Assembly (NCBI GenBank): GCA_943789445.1
Contig: CALSUC010000001.1
Span: 620,001 to 684,000 of the forward strand
DNA: 64,000 nucleotides
Source of the DNA: UBA4575 sp002386945
GTDB taxonomy: Bacteria > Pseudomonadota > Gammaproteobacteria > UBA4575
Reading direction: 5' to 3'
Shown: positions 56,451 to 64,000 of the stretch, piece after piece
Position numbering within the stretch: the first letter of the stretch is position 1
How the letters are laid out: each line of letters opens with the position of its first letter
Made by a program: the position numbers and the translations under genes
Notes under the pieces: model-generated
The model's database searches: none
What the model saw: only the letters and a program-made list of their open reading frames with translations
What the model was told of the DNA's origin: nothing

Positions 56451-56526
56451 CTTGAACTGATTACTTTGAGATGCGACAAAACTGTTTCATCTTGCGTAAT
56501 TTAATATCACTAGGGGCTGTCTAAAA

Positions 56527-56799
56527 ATGAATAAAACTGAACTTACTGAAGCGGTAGCAAGTGCCACTGATTTATCAAAAGCAGCAGCTGCAAAAGCTGT
56601 AGATGCAGTTATTGAAGCAATTACAAATACACTAAAGGAAAAGAACCAGGTATCAATTACTGGCTTCGGTAGTTTCCTTGTTCGTGAGCGTGGAGCTCGT
56701 ATCGGACGTAACCCTCGTACCGGTGAAGAGATGCAAATTAAGGCGTCAAATGTTCCTAGCTTTAAAGCTGGCAAAGCATTGAAGGATGCCGTAAACTAG
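56527..56799 (+). CDS. hupB: DNA-binding protein HU
   Basis: HU is a small nucleoid protein that bends DNA. The 90-residue protein begins MNKTELTEAVASATDLSK, has the conserved GFGSFLVRERGARIGRNPRTGEEM DNA-binding arm region in two parts, and ends with a Lys-rich helix. Position after lon indicates the HU-beta (hupB) copy. It is followed by tRNA-Val and tRNA-Asp. Confidence 0.96.
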   Translation: MNKTELTEAVASATDLSKAAAAKAVDAVIEAITNTLKEKNQVSITGFGSFLVRERGARIGRNPRTGEEMQIKASNVPSFKAGKALKDAVN

Positions 56800-56816
56800 C
56801 GCGCCTTCGGTATGTG

Positions 56817-56892
56817 GGGTGCTTAGCTCAGCTGGTAGAGCATCGCCCTTACAAGGCGAGGGTCGGGGGTTCGATCCCCTCAGCACCCACCA
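56817..56892 (+). tRNA. tRNA-Val (anticodon TAC)
   Basis: A 76-nt cloverleaf beginning GGGTGCT and ending AGCACCC plus ACCA. The loop CTTACAA gives anticodon TAC. It lies 17 bp after hupB and may share its transcript. Confidence 0.97.
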
Positions 56893-56910
56893 CATACGAA
56901 GACCAGTTAA

Positions 56911-56987
56911 GGAGTGGTAGTTCAGCTGGTTAGAATACCGGCCTGTCACGCCGGGGGTCGCGGGTTCGAATCCCGTCCACTCCGCCA
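56911..56987 (+). tRNA. tRNA-Asp (anticodon GTC)
   Basis: A 77-nt cloverleaf beginning GGAGTGG and ending CCACTCC plus GCCA. The loop CTGTCAC gives anticodon GTC. It lies 18 bp after tRNA-Val, so the two are probably processed from one transcript. Confidence 0.97.
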
Positions 56988-57073
56988 TAAAATCAGTAAG
57001 GAGGAAGCATTCGTCTTCCTCCATGCTGTATACTTCCAATCTTTATCAAAATAATTCCACAAGAGTTACTGTT

Positions 57074-58987
57074 ATGTTGATGCAGATCCGTGAGCGCGCC
57101 ACAGGAGTGTTCGCCTACATTATTGTTCTATTGATCTCAGTACCCTTCGCCTTATGGGGCATCCAAGAATACTTTGGTGGTCCAGGTGATGCTGCAGTAG
57201 CTGAAGTTAACGGTATCGAAATATCCAAGCAGGTATTTGATCAACGATTACAGCAACAGCGTCGATACATGCGCTCTACACTCGGTGAGTCATTCGATCA
57301 GCTCTATCCTGACGAAGTGAGTATCAAAAAAGAAGTTATCGAAAGCATGGTGCGTGAGCAACTGCTACGAGACTTCATGCAAAACAGCGGTATTGCGATC
57401 AGCGATATCTTTCTTTCGCAGCGTATCCAATCAGTACCTCAGCTGCAGGTTGATGGACGTTTTAGTGCGGAACGCTACGAGCAGGTCGTTCAATCACAGC
57501 GTATGAGTAAGGCACAGTTCGAAGACCAACTGCGTCAAGATGAAGCCAGCACGCAATATCAAAGTAGTATCGTCTTCTCTAGCTTCCTCACTAATGAAGC
57601 AGAACGTGAATATGCTGCACTAAGAAATCAAACACGTAGCTTTGACTATTTTGTAGTCAGTGAGACGGTCAATCCGCAAGCAGTTAAGTCAGCGGCGATT
57701 GATAGTTACTATCAGAAAAACCAAGAGCGCTTTCAAGCACCGGCTCAGGTTAAGTTGGAATATATAGAGATTGATCAGCAGGCGATTGCTGATGCCATGA
57801 GTTTTAGCGAACAACAGTTGCTTGAGGCCTATCAGCAGGATCCTCAGAGTTACCGCACTGATGAGCTACGTCAAGCCAAGCATATCTTGTTTAAGGCACC
57901 TGAAGACGCCACAGAAGATCAACGTAAGGCTATCGCTGAACGTGCAGCAAAGGCGCTTGTGGAGCTGGATGCAGGCGTAGATTTTTCAACCGTAGCGAAA
58001 CAGTACTCAGAAGATACTATCTCTGCTAATAACGGTGGTGACTTAGGTTTTATTAGTCGTGTTGATATCGATAATCCAGTCTTTATCGATAGTCTATTCT
58101 CGATGAAGTCTGGACAGGTTAGTCCAATATTAGATACCAAGCTGGGTCTACAGATTATTCAACTGACAGCGATTAAAGCGCCTGAAATGGTGCCGTTCAA
58201 AAAGGTGCGTAATCGCATAGCGAATGAATTACGTGCAGAACGGTCAGCACAAAAATTTGCAAGCCTGGCTGATCGCCTACAAGAACTGAGCTATGAAGCA
58301 GGAGATCGCTTAGAGTCGGTTGCTGAAACGTTGAATCTGGAGCTTAAGATCTCAGATTGGCAATCAGTGGAAACGGCGACTGATTTTGCAGCTAAAAATA
58401 AAGTCATGGAAACTGCGTTCTCTGAAGAAGTTTTGATTAAAGGCTTTAATAGCGAATTGATAGAAACAAATGATGGCCAGGTGGCTGTGCTACGAGTCAG
58501 CGATCACCGTCCAGCAGCCGTATTGTCTAAGGCTGAAGTAGAGTCTGATATACGCGATAACTTAAGCGTAGAACTAGCAGCAGCATTGAATGCAGAAAAA
58601 GCTGCGAGCCTGATACAGGCAATGGAAGCTAATTCAAATCAAGGTTCAGTGAAATTGAAAAGCCTAGCTAAATCACATAAGGCCTCAATCGAAACGATAC
58701 GAAATTTACGTCGTGATGATGCCTCTGTTCCTCTTGTCTTTGTTATGCAGGCATTTCAGATGCCACTACCTAGTGTCGATAACTTCAATCTATCTAGTGT
58801 TGCTCTAGATGATGGTAGCCATGCCGTTGTGAGACTGCATCACAGTGAGACTAATGCCGATGCTGTGAAAGTAGATCAAGCCGAATGGATAGCACAGCAG
58901 ACAGGTTATGGTCAGCGTGAATTGAATGCGATAGCGAAAGCACTTCGGGAGACCGGTGATGTGCAAATATTTAACGACAGTCTGTAA
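57074..58987 (+). CDS. ppiD: Periplasmic folding chaperone PpiD (SurA N-terminal and parvulin domains)
   Basis: PpiD is an inner-membrane-anchored chaperone near the Sec translocon. The 637-residue protein has a single N-terminal membrane segment (VFAYIIVLLISVPFALWG), a SurA-like domain (about 30-200) and a parvulin domain (about 265-370: ELRQAKHILFKAP, DFSTVAKQYSEDT, NNGGDLGFI). I choose ATG 57074, which places the membrane segment about 10 residues from the start. Order hupB-tRNAs-ppiD is typical. Confidence 0.94.
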   Translation: MLMQIRERATGVFAYIIVLLISVPFALWGIQEYFGGPGDAAVAEVNGIEISKQVFDQRLQQQRRYMRSTLGESFDQLYPDEVSIKKEVIESMVREQLLRDFMQNSGIAISDIFLSQRIQSVPQLQVDGRFSAERYEQVVQSQRMSKAQFEDQLRQDEASTQYQSSIVFSSFLTNEAEREYAALRNQTRSFDYFVVSETVNPQAVKSAAIDSYYQKNQERFQAPAQVKLEYIEIDQQAIADAMSFSEQQLLEAYQQDPQSYRTDELRQAKHILFKAPEDATEDQRKAIAERAAKALVELDAGVDFSTVAKQYSEDTISANNGGDLGFISRVDIDNPVFIDSLFSMKSGQVSPILDTKLGLQIIQLTAIKAPEMVPFKKVRNRIANELRAERSAQKFASLADRLQELSYEAGDRLESVAETLNLELKISDWQSVETATDFAAKNKVMETAFSEEVLIKGFNSELIETNDGQVAVLRVSDHRPAAVLSKAEVESDIRDNLSVELAAALNAEKAASLIQAMEANSNQGSVKLKSLAKSHKASIETIRNLRRDDASVPLVFVMQAFQMPLPSVDNFNLSSVALDDGSHAVVRLHHSETNADAVKVDQAEWIAQQTGYGQRELNAIAKALRETGDVQIFNDSL

Positions 58988-59011
58988 ATCATTTAGTGTT
59001 ATTTTCTGTCA

Positions 59012-60268
59012 ATGAAACTTCATTGGCAGATTCTTATTGCGCTAGTCCTTGCCGTAATTATCGGCTCGGCTAGCAGCAGTCTAGAAGCCACATTTGGCTT
59101 CTCTCTCCTTCCTAGCTTTGATTTCGTTGGCAGTCTGTTTCTTAATGCCTTGAAGATGATCATCGTACCCTTGATCGTATCCTCGATTATCGTCGGCATC
59201 TCTAATATTGAGCGTGATGGTTCTTTCGCCCGTATGGGCGGAAAAACCCTACTGTATTACGTTTGCACCAGTGCGATTGCGATCATGATCGGTCTAGTTT
59301 TGGTGATGTTGATACAACCAGGTGTGATTAATGGTCAGCCGGCACAGCAGGTCTTAGGGCTACATGCCGATACTGCGGCTGTCGCTGAACGTGTTGGCGG
59401 CTCCAGTGGTAGTGATATTGTGGCTATTTTCTTGCGCCTAATCCCAAGTAATGTGATTCATGCAGCAGCGGAAGGGCAAATGTTAGGGTTGATCTTTTTC
59501 AGTCTCTTATTTGGTTACTTTATCGCGCACTGTGGAGAAAATTCACAGCGTACCTTGAAGGGATTCTTTCAGGGTGTGTTTGAAGTGATGATGAAGATCA
59601 CCGATCTGGTTATGCGCTTTGCCCCTCTAGGTGTGTTTGCCTTAGTCGCGGCAGTGGTGGCACGCTCAGGTCTTGGTGTGTTTATTCCGTTGGCTAAGTT
59701 TTTCTTTACGGTCGTCGCCGCTTTATTGTTGCATCTACTTGTAGTCTTACCGCTGTTGCTCAAACTAGTTGCTGGGGTTAGCCCGATTAAGCATTTTCGA
59801 GCGATGGCGCCCGCCTTATTAACAGCCTTTTCTACTAGCTCTTCGGCGGCAACCCTGCCTATGACCATGGACTGCATTGAAAAGCGCGCCGGTGTGTCTA
59901 ATCAGAGTTCTAGTTTTGTTTTGCCACTGGGTGCAACGATTAATATGGATGGCACTGCTCTGTATGAGTGTGTCGCGGCCTTATTTATTGCGCAGGCCTA
60001 CGGGCTGGAGCTCGGCATGGTGCAGCAGTTCACTGTTGTCTCATTAGCCCTGATGACTTCTATTGGTGTCGCTGGCATCCCTTCGGCGAGTTTGGTCGCA
60101 ATTACGATTATTTTGGCGGCTATGGGTCTGCCCATAGAAGGTATCGGTTTGATTCTTGCGGTGGATCGGATACTCGATATGAGTCGTACCGCAGTGAATA
60201 TCTTTAGCGACTCCTGCGGAGCGGTGATTATTGCCCGCTCCGAAGGTGAAGAGACTAAGTTAGTCTAA
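59012..60268 (+). CDS. Dicarboxylate/amino acid:cation symporter (DAACS, GltP type)
   Basis: A 418-residue inner-membrane secondary transporter with eight membrane helices and two re-entrant loops. The serine-rich hairpin FSTSSSAATLPMTMD and the sodium/substrate motif LPLGATINMDGTALYE are intact, as is the C-terminal DRILDMSRTAVNIFSDSCGAV. Likely substrates are glutamate, aspartate or C4-dicarboxylates; the exact one cannot be told. It starts 24 bp after ppiD. Confidence 0.92.
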   Translation: MKLHWQILIALVLAVIIGSASSSLEATFGFSLLPSFDFVGSLFLNALKMIIVPLIVSSIIVGISNIERDGSFARMGGKTLLYYVCTSAIAIMIGLVLVMLIQPGVINGQPAQQVLGLHADTAAVAERVGGSSGSDIVAIFLRLIPSNVIHAAAEGQMLGLIFFSLLFGYFIAHCGENSQRTLKGFFQGVFEVMMKITDLVMRFAPLGVFALVAAVVARSGLGVFIPLAKFFFTVVAALLLHLLVVLPLLLKLVAGVSPIKHFRAMAPALLTAFSTSSSAATLPMTMDCIEKRAGVSNQSSSFVLPLGATINMDGTALYECVAALFIAQAYGLELGMVQQFTVVSLALMTSIGVAGIPSASLVAITIILAAMGLPIEGIGLILAVDRILDMSRTAVNIFSDSCGAVIIARSEGEETKLV

Positions 60269-60282
60269 TAGCTGAGTTCGGC

Positions 60283-61062
60283 TTAGTAGCCACTCATGCC
60301 GACGGTGCTGTAGCCAGCGTCAACATAGGTAATCTCACCAGTAATACCGCTAGCAAGATCAGAGCAGAGGAATGCAGCCGCATTACCGACCTCTTCAATG
60401 CTGACATTCTTACGCAGCGGTGCATTTTCTTCGACATGATCTAGCATCTTACGAAAATCACCAATGCCTGCCGCCGCTAGGGTACGAATAGGGCCAGCAG
60501 AAATACCATTTACACGCACACCACTAGGGCCCATGGCGTAAGCCATATAACGAATATTCGCCTCTAGACTCGCCTTGGCTAGGCCCATGACATTGTAGTT
60601 CGGCATCGAGCGCACGGCACCTAAATAAGATAGTGACATGATGGAGCTGTTCTCACGCAACATAGGGCGTGCTGCCTTGGCTAAGGCGGTCAGACTATAG
60701 CTGCTGATCTCATGTGCTAGGCGTGAACCTTCACGCGTGGTGTTTTCAACAAAATCACCGGCTAGCTCTTCTTTTGGCGCAAATGCCACTGAATGCACCA
60801 GAATGTCAAAATCCGACCAGCTTTGCTTGAGACCACTAAAAAGGTCAGCAATGCTCTCATCACTTGCAACATCACAGGGTAGGACGATGTTGCTACCGGT
60901 TGCAGTCGCCAGTTTTTCAACGCGTGACTGCAGCTTCTCATTTTGATAGGTGAAGGCTAATTCAGCGCCTTGCTTATGCATCGCATCAGCAACACCCCAC
61001 GCAATAGAGCGATTGCTGGCAACACCGATAATCAGTGCTCTTTTATTCTCTAAAAAACCCAT
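60283..61062 (-). CDS. fabI: Enoyl-[acyl-carrier-protein] reductase (NADH)
   Basis: FabI does the last reduction of each fatty-acid elongation round. The 259-residue short-chain dehydrogenase has the divergent NAD motif GVASNRSIAWGVA, the catalytic Tyr and Lys spaced by six residues in YNVMGLAK, and SAGPIRTLAA. AAGGAG lies just upstream of ATG 61062. It diverges from the ABC transporter operon across 93 bp. Confidence 0.97.
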   Translation of the reverse strand: MGFLENKRALIIGVASNRSIAWGVADAMHKQGAELAFTYQNEKLQSRVEKLATATGSNIVLPCDVASDESIADLFSGLKQSWSDFDILVHSVAFAPKEELAGDFVENTTREGSRLAHEISSYSLTALAKAARPMLRENSSIMSLSYLGAVRSMPNYNVMGLAKASLEANIRYMAYAMGPSGVRVNGISAGPIRTLAAAGIGDFRKMLDHVEENAPLRKNVSIEEVGNAAAFLCSDLASGITGEITYVDAGYSTVGMSGY

Positions 61063-61155
61063 GCGATCTCCTTCGTCGAATCTTTTCTCTTATCGTGGTT
61101 AATCGCTATACTGCGACTAACGAAAGATCAAATTATACATAACTAGCCCGCTTGG

Positions 61156-63315
61156 ATGACAGTTAGAAAAATTAGTCTTGCACTCTGTTGCACCGGTTTC
61201 TTTGCCTTTTTGGTTGCTTGTAGCGATCAGGGGCTAAATAACCCGTACCGTGACAACGATAGCGCCAGTTCCATCATCTATAGTTCGTTCTCTGAGCGAC
61301 CGAAAGAGTTAGACCCGGTGAAGTCGTATAACGCGGGTGAATACGAGTTTATTGCACAAATCTATGAGCCACCGCTGCAGTATCATTTCCTTAAGCGGCC
61401 TTATCAACTGGTGCCTCTAGCTGCTACTCGGATGCCGGAAAAGCAGTTTTTTGACGCTACAGGCGCCTTATTGCCTGAAGACGTTGATCCAAAGCAGGTT
61501 GCCTACACCGAATACACGGTGACGATACAGTCGGGGATCCGTTATCAACCGCACCCTGCCTTTAGTAAAGATGCGGCAGGTGAGTTTCATTATCATCAAT
61601 TAACGCCAGCCGATCTGCAAAACATCAATAAGTTGGCCGATTTTGAATCGGTGGCTAGTCGCATCCTGACGGCAGAGGATTATGTCTATCAGATTAAGCG
61701 ATTAGCACATCCCAATCTGCACTCTCCTTTAGCTGGCTTGCTGAGTAACTATATTCGAGGTTTTAAGGACTATCGTAGCGATGTGTTAACGCAGTTGGAT
61801 AGGCAAGAAACCTGGTTAGATCTGCGTCAGATAGCGATGTCAGGGGTTGAGGTGTTAGATCAGCAGCGCTACCAGATTCGAGTCGAAGGTGTCTATCCAC
61901 AGTTTATCTATTGGCTAAGCATGCCATTTTTTGCCCCCATTCCATGGGAGGCGGATCGCTTCTATTCGCAGCAGGGTATGGCAGAACGGAATATTTCATT
62001 TGATTGGTATCCCGTCGGTACAGGCCCTTATATGTTGACTGAGAATAATCCAAACCTACGCATGGTCTTGTCTAAGAATCCTAACTTTCATGGTGAGTTA
62101 TATCCGACTGAAGGCGAACCAGGTGATGCCGAACGTGGTTTATTGCAGGATGCGGGTAAGCCATTACCCTTTGTAGACCGTATTGAATTTAGTCTGGAGA
62201 AAGAGAGCATTCCTTATTGGAATAAGTTCTTACAAGGCTATTACGACACCTCGGGTATTTCCTCTGATAGCTTTGATCAATCGGTAGAGTTGAATTCACG
62301 TGGTGAGTTCGGTCTCAGCGACGAGATGATTGAGCGTGATATCAAAATGTCATCAGCGGTTGCTACCAGTCTTTACTACCTTGGTTTTAATATGCTTGAC
62401 CCAGTGATTGGTGGGGATAGTGAGCGCGCACGCTTATTGCGTCGTGCGATCTCGATAGCGGTGGACTACGATGAGTTTATCTCGATCTTTCGTAATGGCC
62501 GTGGTGAGCCAGCGCAGGGGCCAATCCCCCCAGGTATCTTTGGCTTTGAAGAGGGTCAGGCAGGGATCAATCCTTACGTCTACGATTGGCAGAAGGGTAG
62601 CTTGAAGCGTAAAAGTATTCAGCAAGCAAAGCAGATTTTGACCGATGCTGGTTACGCCAATGGGATTGATCAAGAAAGCGGTAAACCATTGATCTTATAC
62701 TTTGATACGGTCAGTCGTGGTGCTGATAGTAAGGCGTTGCTGAACTGGATGGTGAAACAATTTGCCAAGCTTGATATTCAATTAGTGATCCGAACTACCG
62801 ATGGCAATCGCTTCATGGATAAATTGGACAAGGGTACATTCCAGATTTATCAGTTGGGTTGGAATGCAGACTATCCAGACCCTGAAAACTTTTTCTTCTT
62901 GCTCTATGGCCCTAACTCTATGGCCTTGAGTAAGGGTCAGAACTACAGTAATTACCAAAACCCTAATTATGATCGACTGTTCGATAAGATGAAGGCGATG
63001 GAAAACAGTCCCGAACGCTTACGTATTATTCGAGAAATGAATGCAATTGTGCGTGCCGATGCACCATGGGTGTGGTCGTTCTATCCAAAGCAATACTCTT
63101 TGAATCATGCGTGGTATCAGAATGTGAAGCCCAATTTAATGGCGAATAATACCTTCAAATATCGTCGGGTCGATGCAGCGAAACGGGCGCAGATGCGCAA
63201 AGAATGGAATGACGCCGTACTCTGGCCAGTGTATGCATTGTTTCTACTGCTATTGCTAAGCATTGTGCCAGCCATCATTAGTTATCGTAAACGTGAACTC
63301 GCGAGGGGTTTATGA
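61156..63315 (+). CDS. ABC transporter substrate-binding lipoprotein (family 5, peptide type)
   Basis: A 719-residue extracytoplasmic solute-binding protein. The N-terminus has a lipoprotein signal with lipobox FLVAC (Cys at about 22). Family 5 features include SFSERPKELDPVKSYNAGEYEF, DWYPVGTGPYML, RRAISIAVDYDEF and GWNADYPDPENFFFLLYG. Unusually it ends with a hydrophobic segment (about 688-708) and a positive tail, suggesting a second membrane anchor. It overlaps the permease start by 4 bp. Confidence 0.92.
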   Translation: MTVRKISLALCCTGFFAFLVACSDQGLNNPYRDNDSASSIIYSSFSERPKELDPVKSYNAGEYEFIAQIYEPPLQYHFLKRPYQLVPLAATRMPEKQFFDATGALLPEDVDPKQVAYTEYTVTIQSGIRYQPHPAFSKDAAGEFHYHQLTPADLQNINKLADFESVASRILTAEDYVYQIKRLAHPNLHSPLAGLLSNYIRGFKDYRSDVLTQLDRQETWLDLRQIAMSGVEVLDQQRYQIRVEGVYPQFIYWLSMPFFAPIPWEADRFYSQQGMAERNISFDWYPVGTGPYMLTENNPNLRMVLSKNPNFHGELYPTEGEPGDAERGLLQDAGKPLPFVDRIEFSLEKESIPYWNKFLQGYYDTSGISSDSFDQSVELNSRGEFGLSDEMIERDIKMSSAVATSLYYLGFNMLDPVIGGDSERARLLRRAISIAVDYDEFISIFRNGRGEPAQGPIPPGIFGFEEGQAGINPYVYDWQKGSLKRKSIQQAKQILTDAGYANGIDQESGKPLILYFDTVSRGADSKALLNWMVKQFAKLDIQLVIRTTDGNRFMDKLDKGTFQIYQLGWNADYPDPENFFFLLYGPNSMALSKGQNYSNYQNPNYDRLFDKMKAMENSPERLRIIREMNAIVRADAPWVWSFYPKQYSLNHAWYQNVKPNLMANNTFKYRRVDAAKRAQMRKEWNDAVLWPVYALFLLLLLSIVPAIISYRKRELARGL

Positions 63316-64000
63316 GCGCTTATATTATTCGTCGTATGTTATATGCCATTCCGATTCTTATCGGCATTAACTTGATTACCTTTGTCCTGTTTTTTGTGGT
63401 CAATTCGCCTGATGATATGGCCTTGATGCAACTGGGTTCAAAACACACTACTGAACTTCAGATTGAAGATTGGAAACGTGAGCGCGGCTATCATTTGCCG
63501 CTGCTATATAACGCTGAACAGTCTGGGCTTGCTGCCGTAACAGAGACTATTTTCTATCAGAAATCAGCCAAGCTGTTTGTCTTTGATTTTGGTAGTTCTG
63601 ATAGCGGCCGAGATATTGGCTATGATATTTCACAGCGCATGTGGCCTAGTTTAGCCTTGGCCATCCCAACGCTGCTGGTGGGTCTATTAGTGACGATCAC
63701 GCTGGCGCTGACTATCGCCTTCTTTCGCGGTACCTATATCGACTATTGGGCGGTGATTATCTGTGTCGCTTTAATTTCAATCTCTTCGTTGTTTTATATT
63801 ATTGGTGGACAATTTTTGATCGGTAAACTGCTTAAGATCGTGCCGATTTCAGGCTTTGATACCGGCCTACATGCCTTGAAGTTTATGATCCTTCCAGTAT
63901 TGATTGGTATCGTTGGTGGTATTGGTTCTAATACGCGATGGTATCGCACGATCTTTCTTGAAGAGATCAATAAAGACTATGTGCGTACTGCACGGTCTAA
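63312..64000 (+). CDS. ABC transporter permease (oligopeptide/DppB-OppB type), 3'-truncated by window edge
   Basis: The frame starting ATG 63312 is open to the end of the window. It begins MSAYIIRRMLYAIPILIGIN, the typical OppB/DppB start with the first membrane helix, and continues with further helices (LALAIPTLLVGLLVTITLAL, then two more). The last residues, RWYRTIFLEEINKDYVRTAR, form the cytoplasmic EAA loop that contacts the ATPase. The start overlaps the binding-protein stop (ATGA), so the genes are coupled. Confidence 0.93.
   Translation, partial: MSAYIIRRMLYAIPILIGINLITFVLFFVVNSPDDMALMQLGSKHTTELQIEDWKRERGYHLPLLYNAEQSGLAAVTETIFYQKSAKLFVFDFGSSDSGRDIGYDISQRMWPSLALAIPTLLVGLLVTITLALTIAFFRGTYIDYWAVIICVALISISSLFYIIGGQFLIGKLLKIVPISGFDTGLHALKFMILPVLIGIVGGIGSNTRWYRTIFLEEINKDYVRTARS

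Overview
This 64 kb window is a piece of a gammaproteobacterial chromosome of moderate GC content. The evidence is gene content and gene order: fimV-truA-trpF-trpB-trpA-accD-folC-dedD-cvpA-purF, prmB-aroC-leuCDB-asd, tig-clpP-clpX-lon-hupB-ppiD, ParE/ParC, and an EF-P lysylation set (efp, epmA, epmB). I cannot name the genus from sequence alone. Almost everything is conserved housekeeping DNA. The exception is a roughly 3.3 kb accessory island at 20109-23402.

Layout. 1-4092 (+): 3' end of ispD, then ispF, a YoaA/DinG-type iron-sulphur helicase, tsaB and a VOC-family protein. 4126-9556 (-): an RDD membrane protein, pepA, holC and valS, transcribed in that order. 9693-11415 (+): xerD and dsbC. 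11453-14791 (-): a lone AddA-type helicase-nuclease. 14971-20105 (+): parE, parC, htpX. 20109-23402 (-): a string of small cassettes, each with an attC-like site after its gene. 23664-24953 (-): a GIY-YIG protein and epmB, facing efp-epmA (+). 26551-28247 (-): SCO-type copper protein and psd. 28448-47835 (+): a 19 kb codirectional run of amino-acid, purine, folate and fatty-acid genes with fimV, ending in an L,D-transpeptidase, a glycerate kinase and a ferritin-like protein. 47881-48462 (-): exported cyclophilin. 48730-50227: tRNA-Pro, -Arg and -His, a CHAP protein, tRNA-Leu. 50301-58987 (+): proteostasis block (tig, clpP, clpX, lon, hupB, tRNA-Val, tRNA-Asp, ppiD). 59012-64000: a dicarboxylate/glutamate-type symporter, fabI (-), and the start of a peptide ABC transporter operon.

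The most interesting region is the island between htpX and the GIY-YIG gene. It looks like a cluster of attC sites lacking an integron integrase (CALIN). I find four clear attC sites, one further good site, and one disrupted candidate, all on the minus strand and each at the 3' end of a cassette. The cargo is a lipoprotein, a 367-residue DUF6765-like protein, two small exported proteins that look like distant relatives, and one tiny ORF that reads into its attC. No integrase gene lies nearby. Imperfect palindromic repeats sit inside two cassettes.

Regulatory signals that can be read directly include a near-consensus sigma-32 promoter before lon and a sigma-70 promoter followed by a terminator-like structure between lon and hupB (a possible small RNA or leader). 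There is also a hairpin between convergent genes at 47842-47862.
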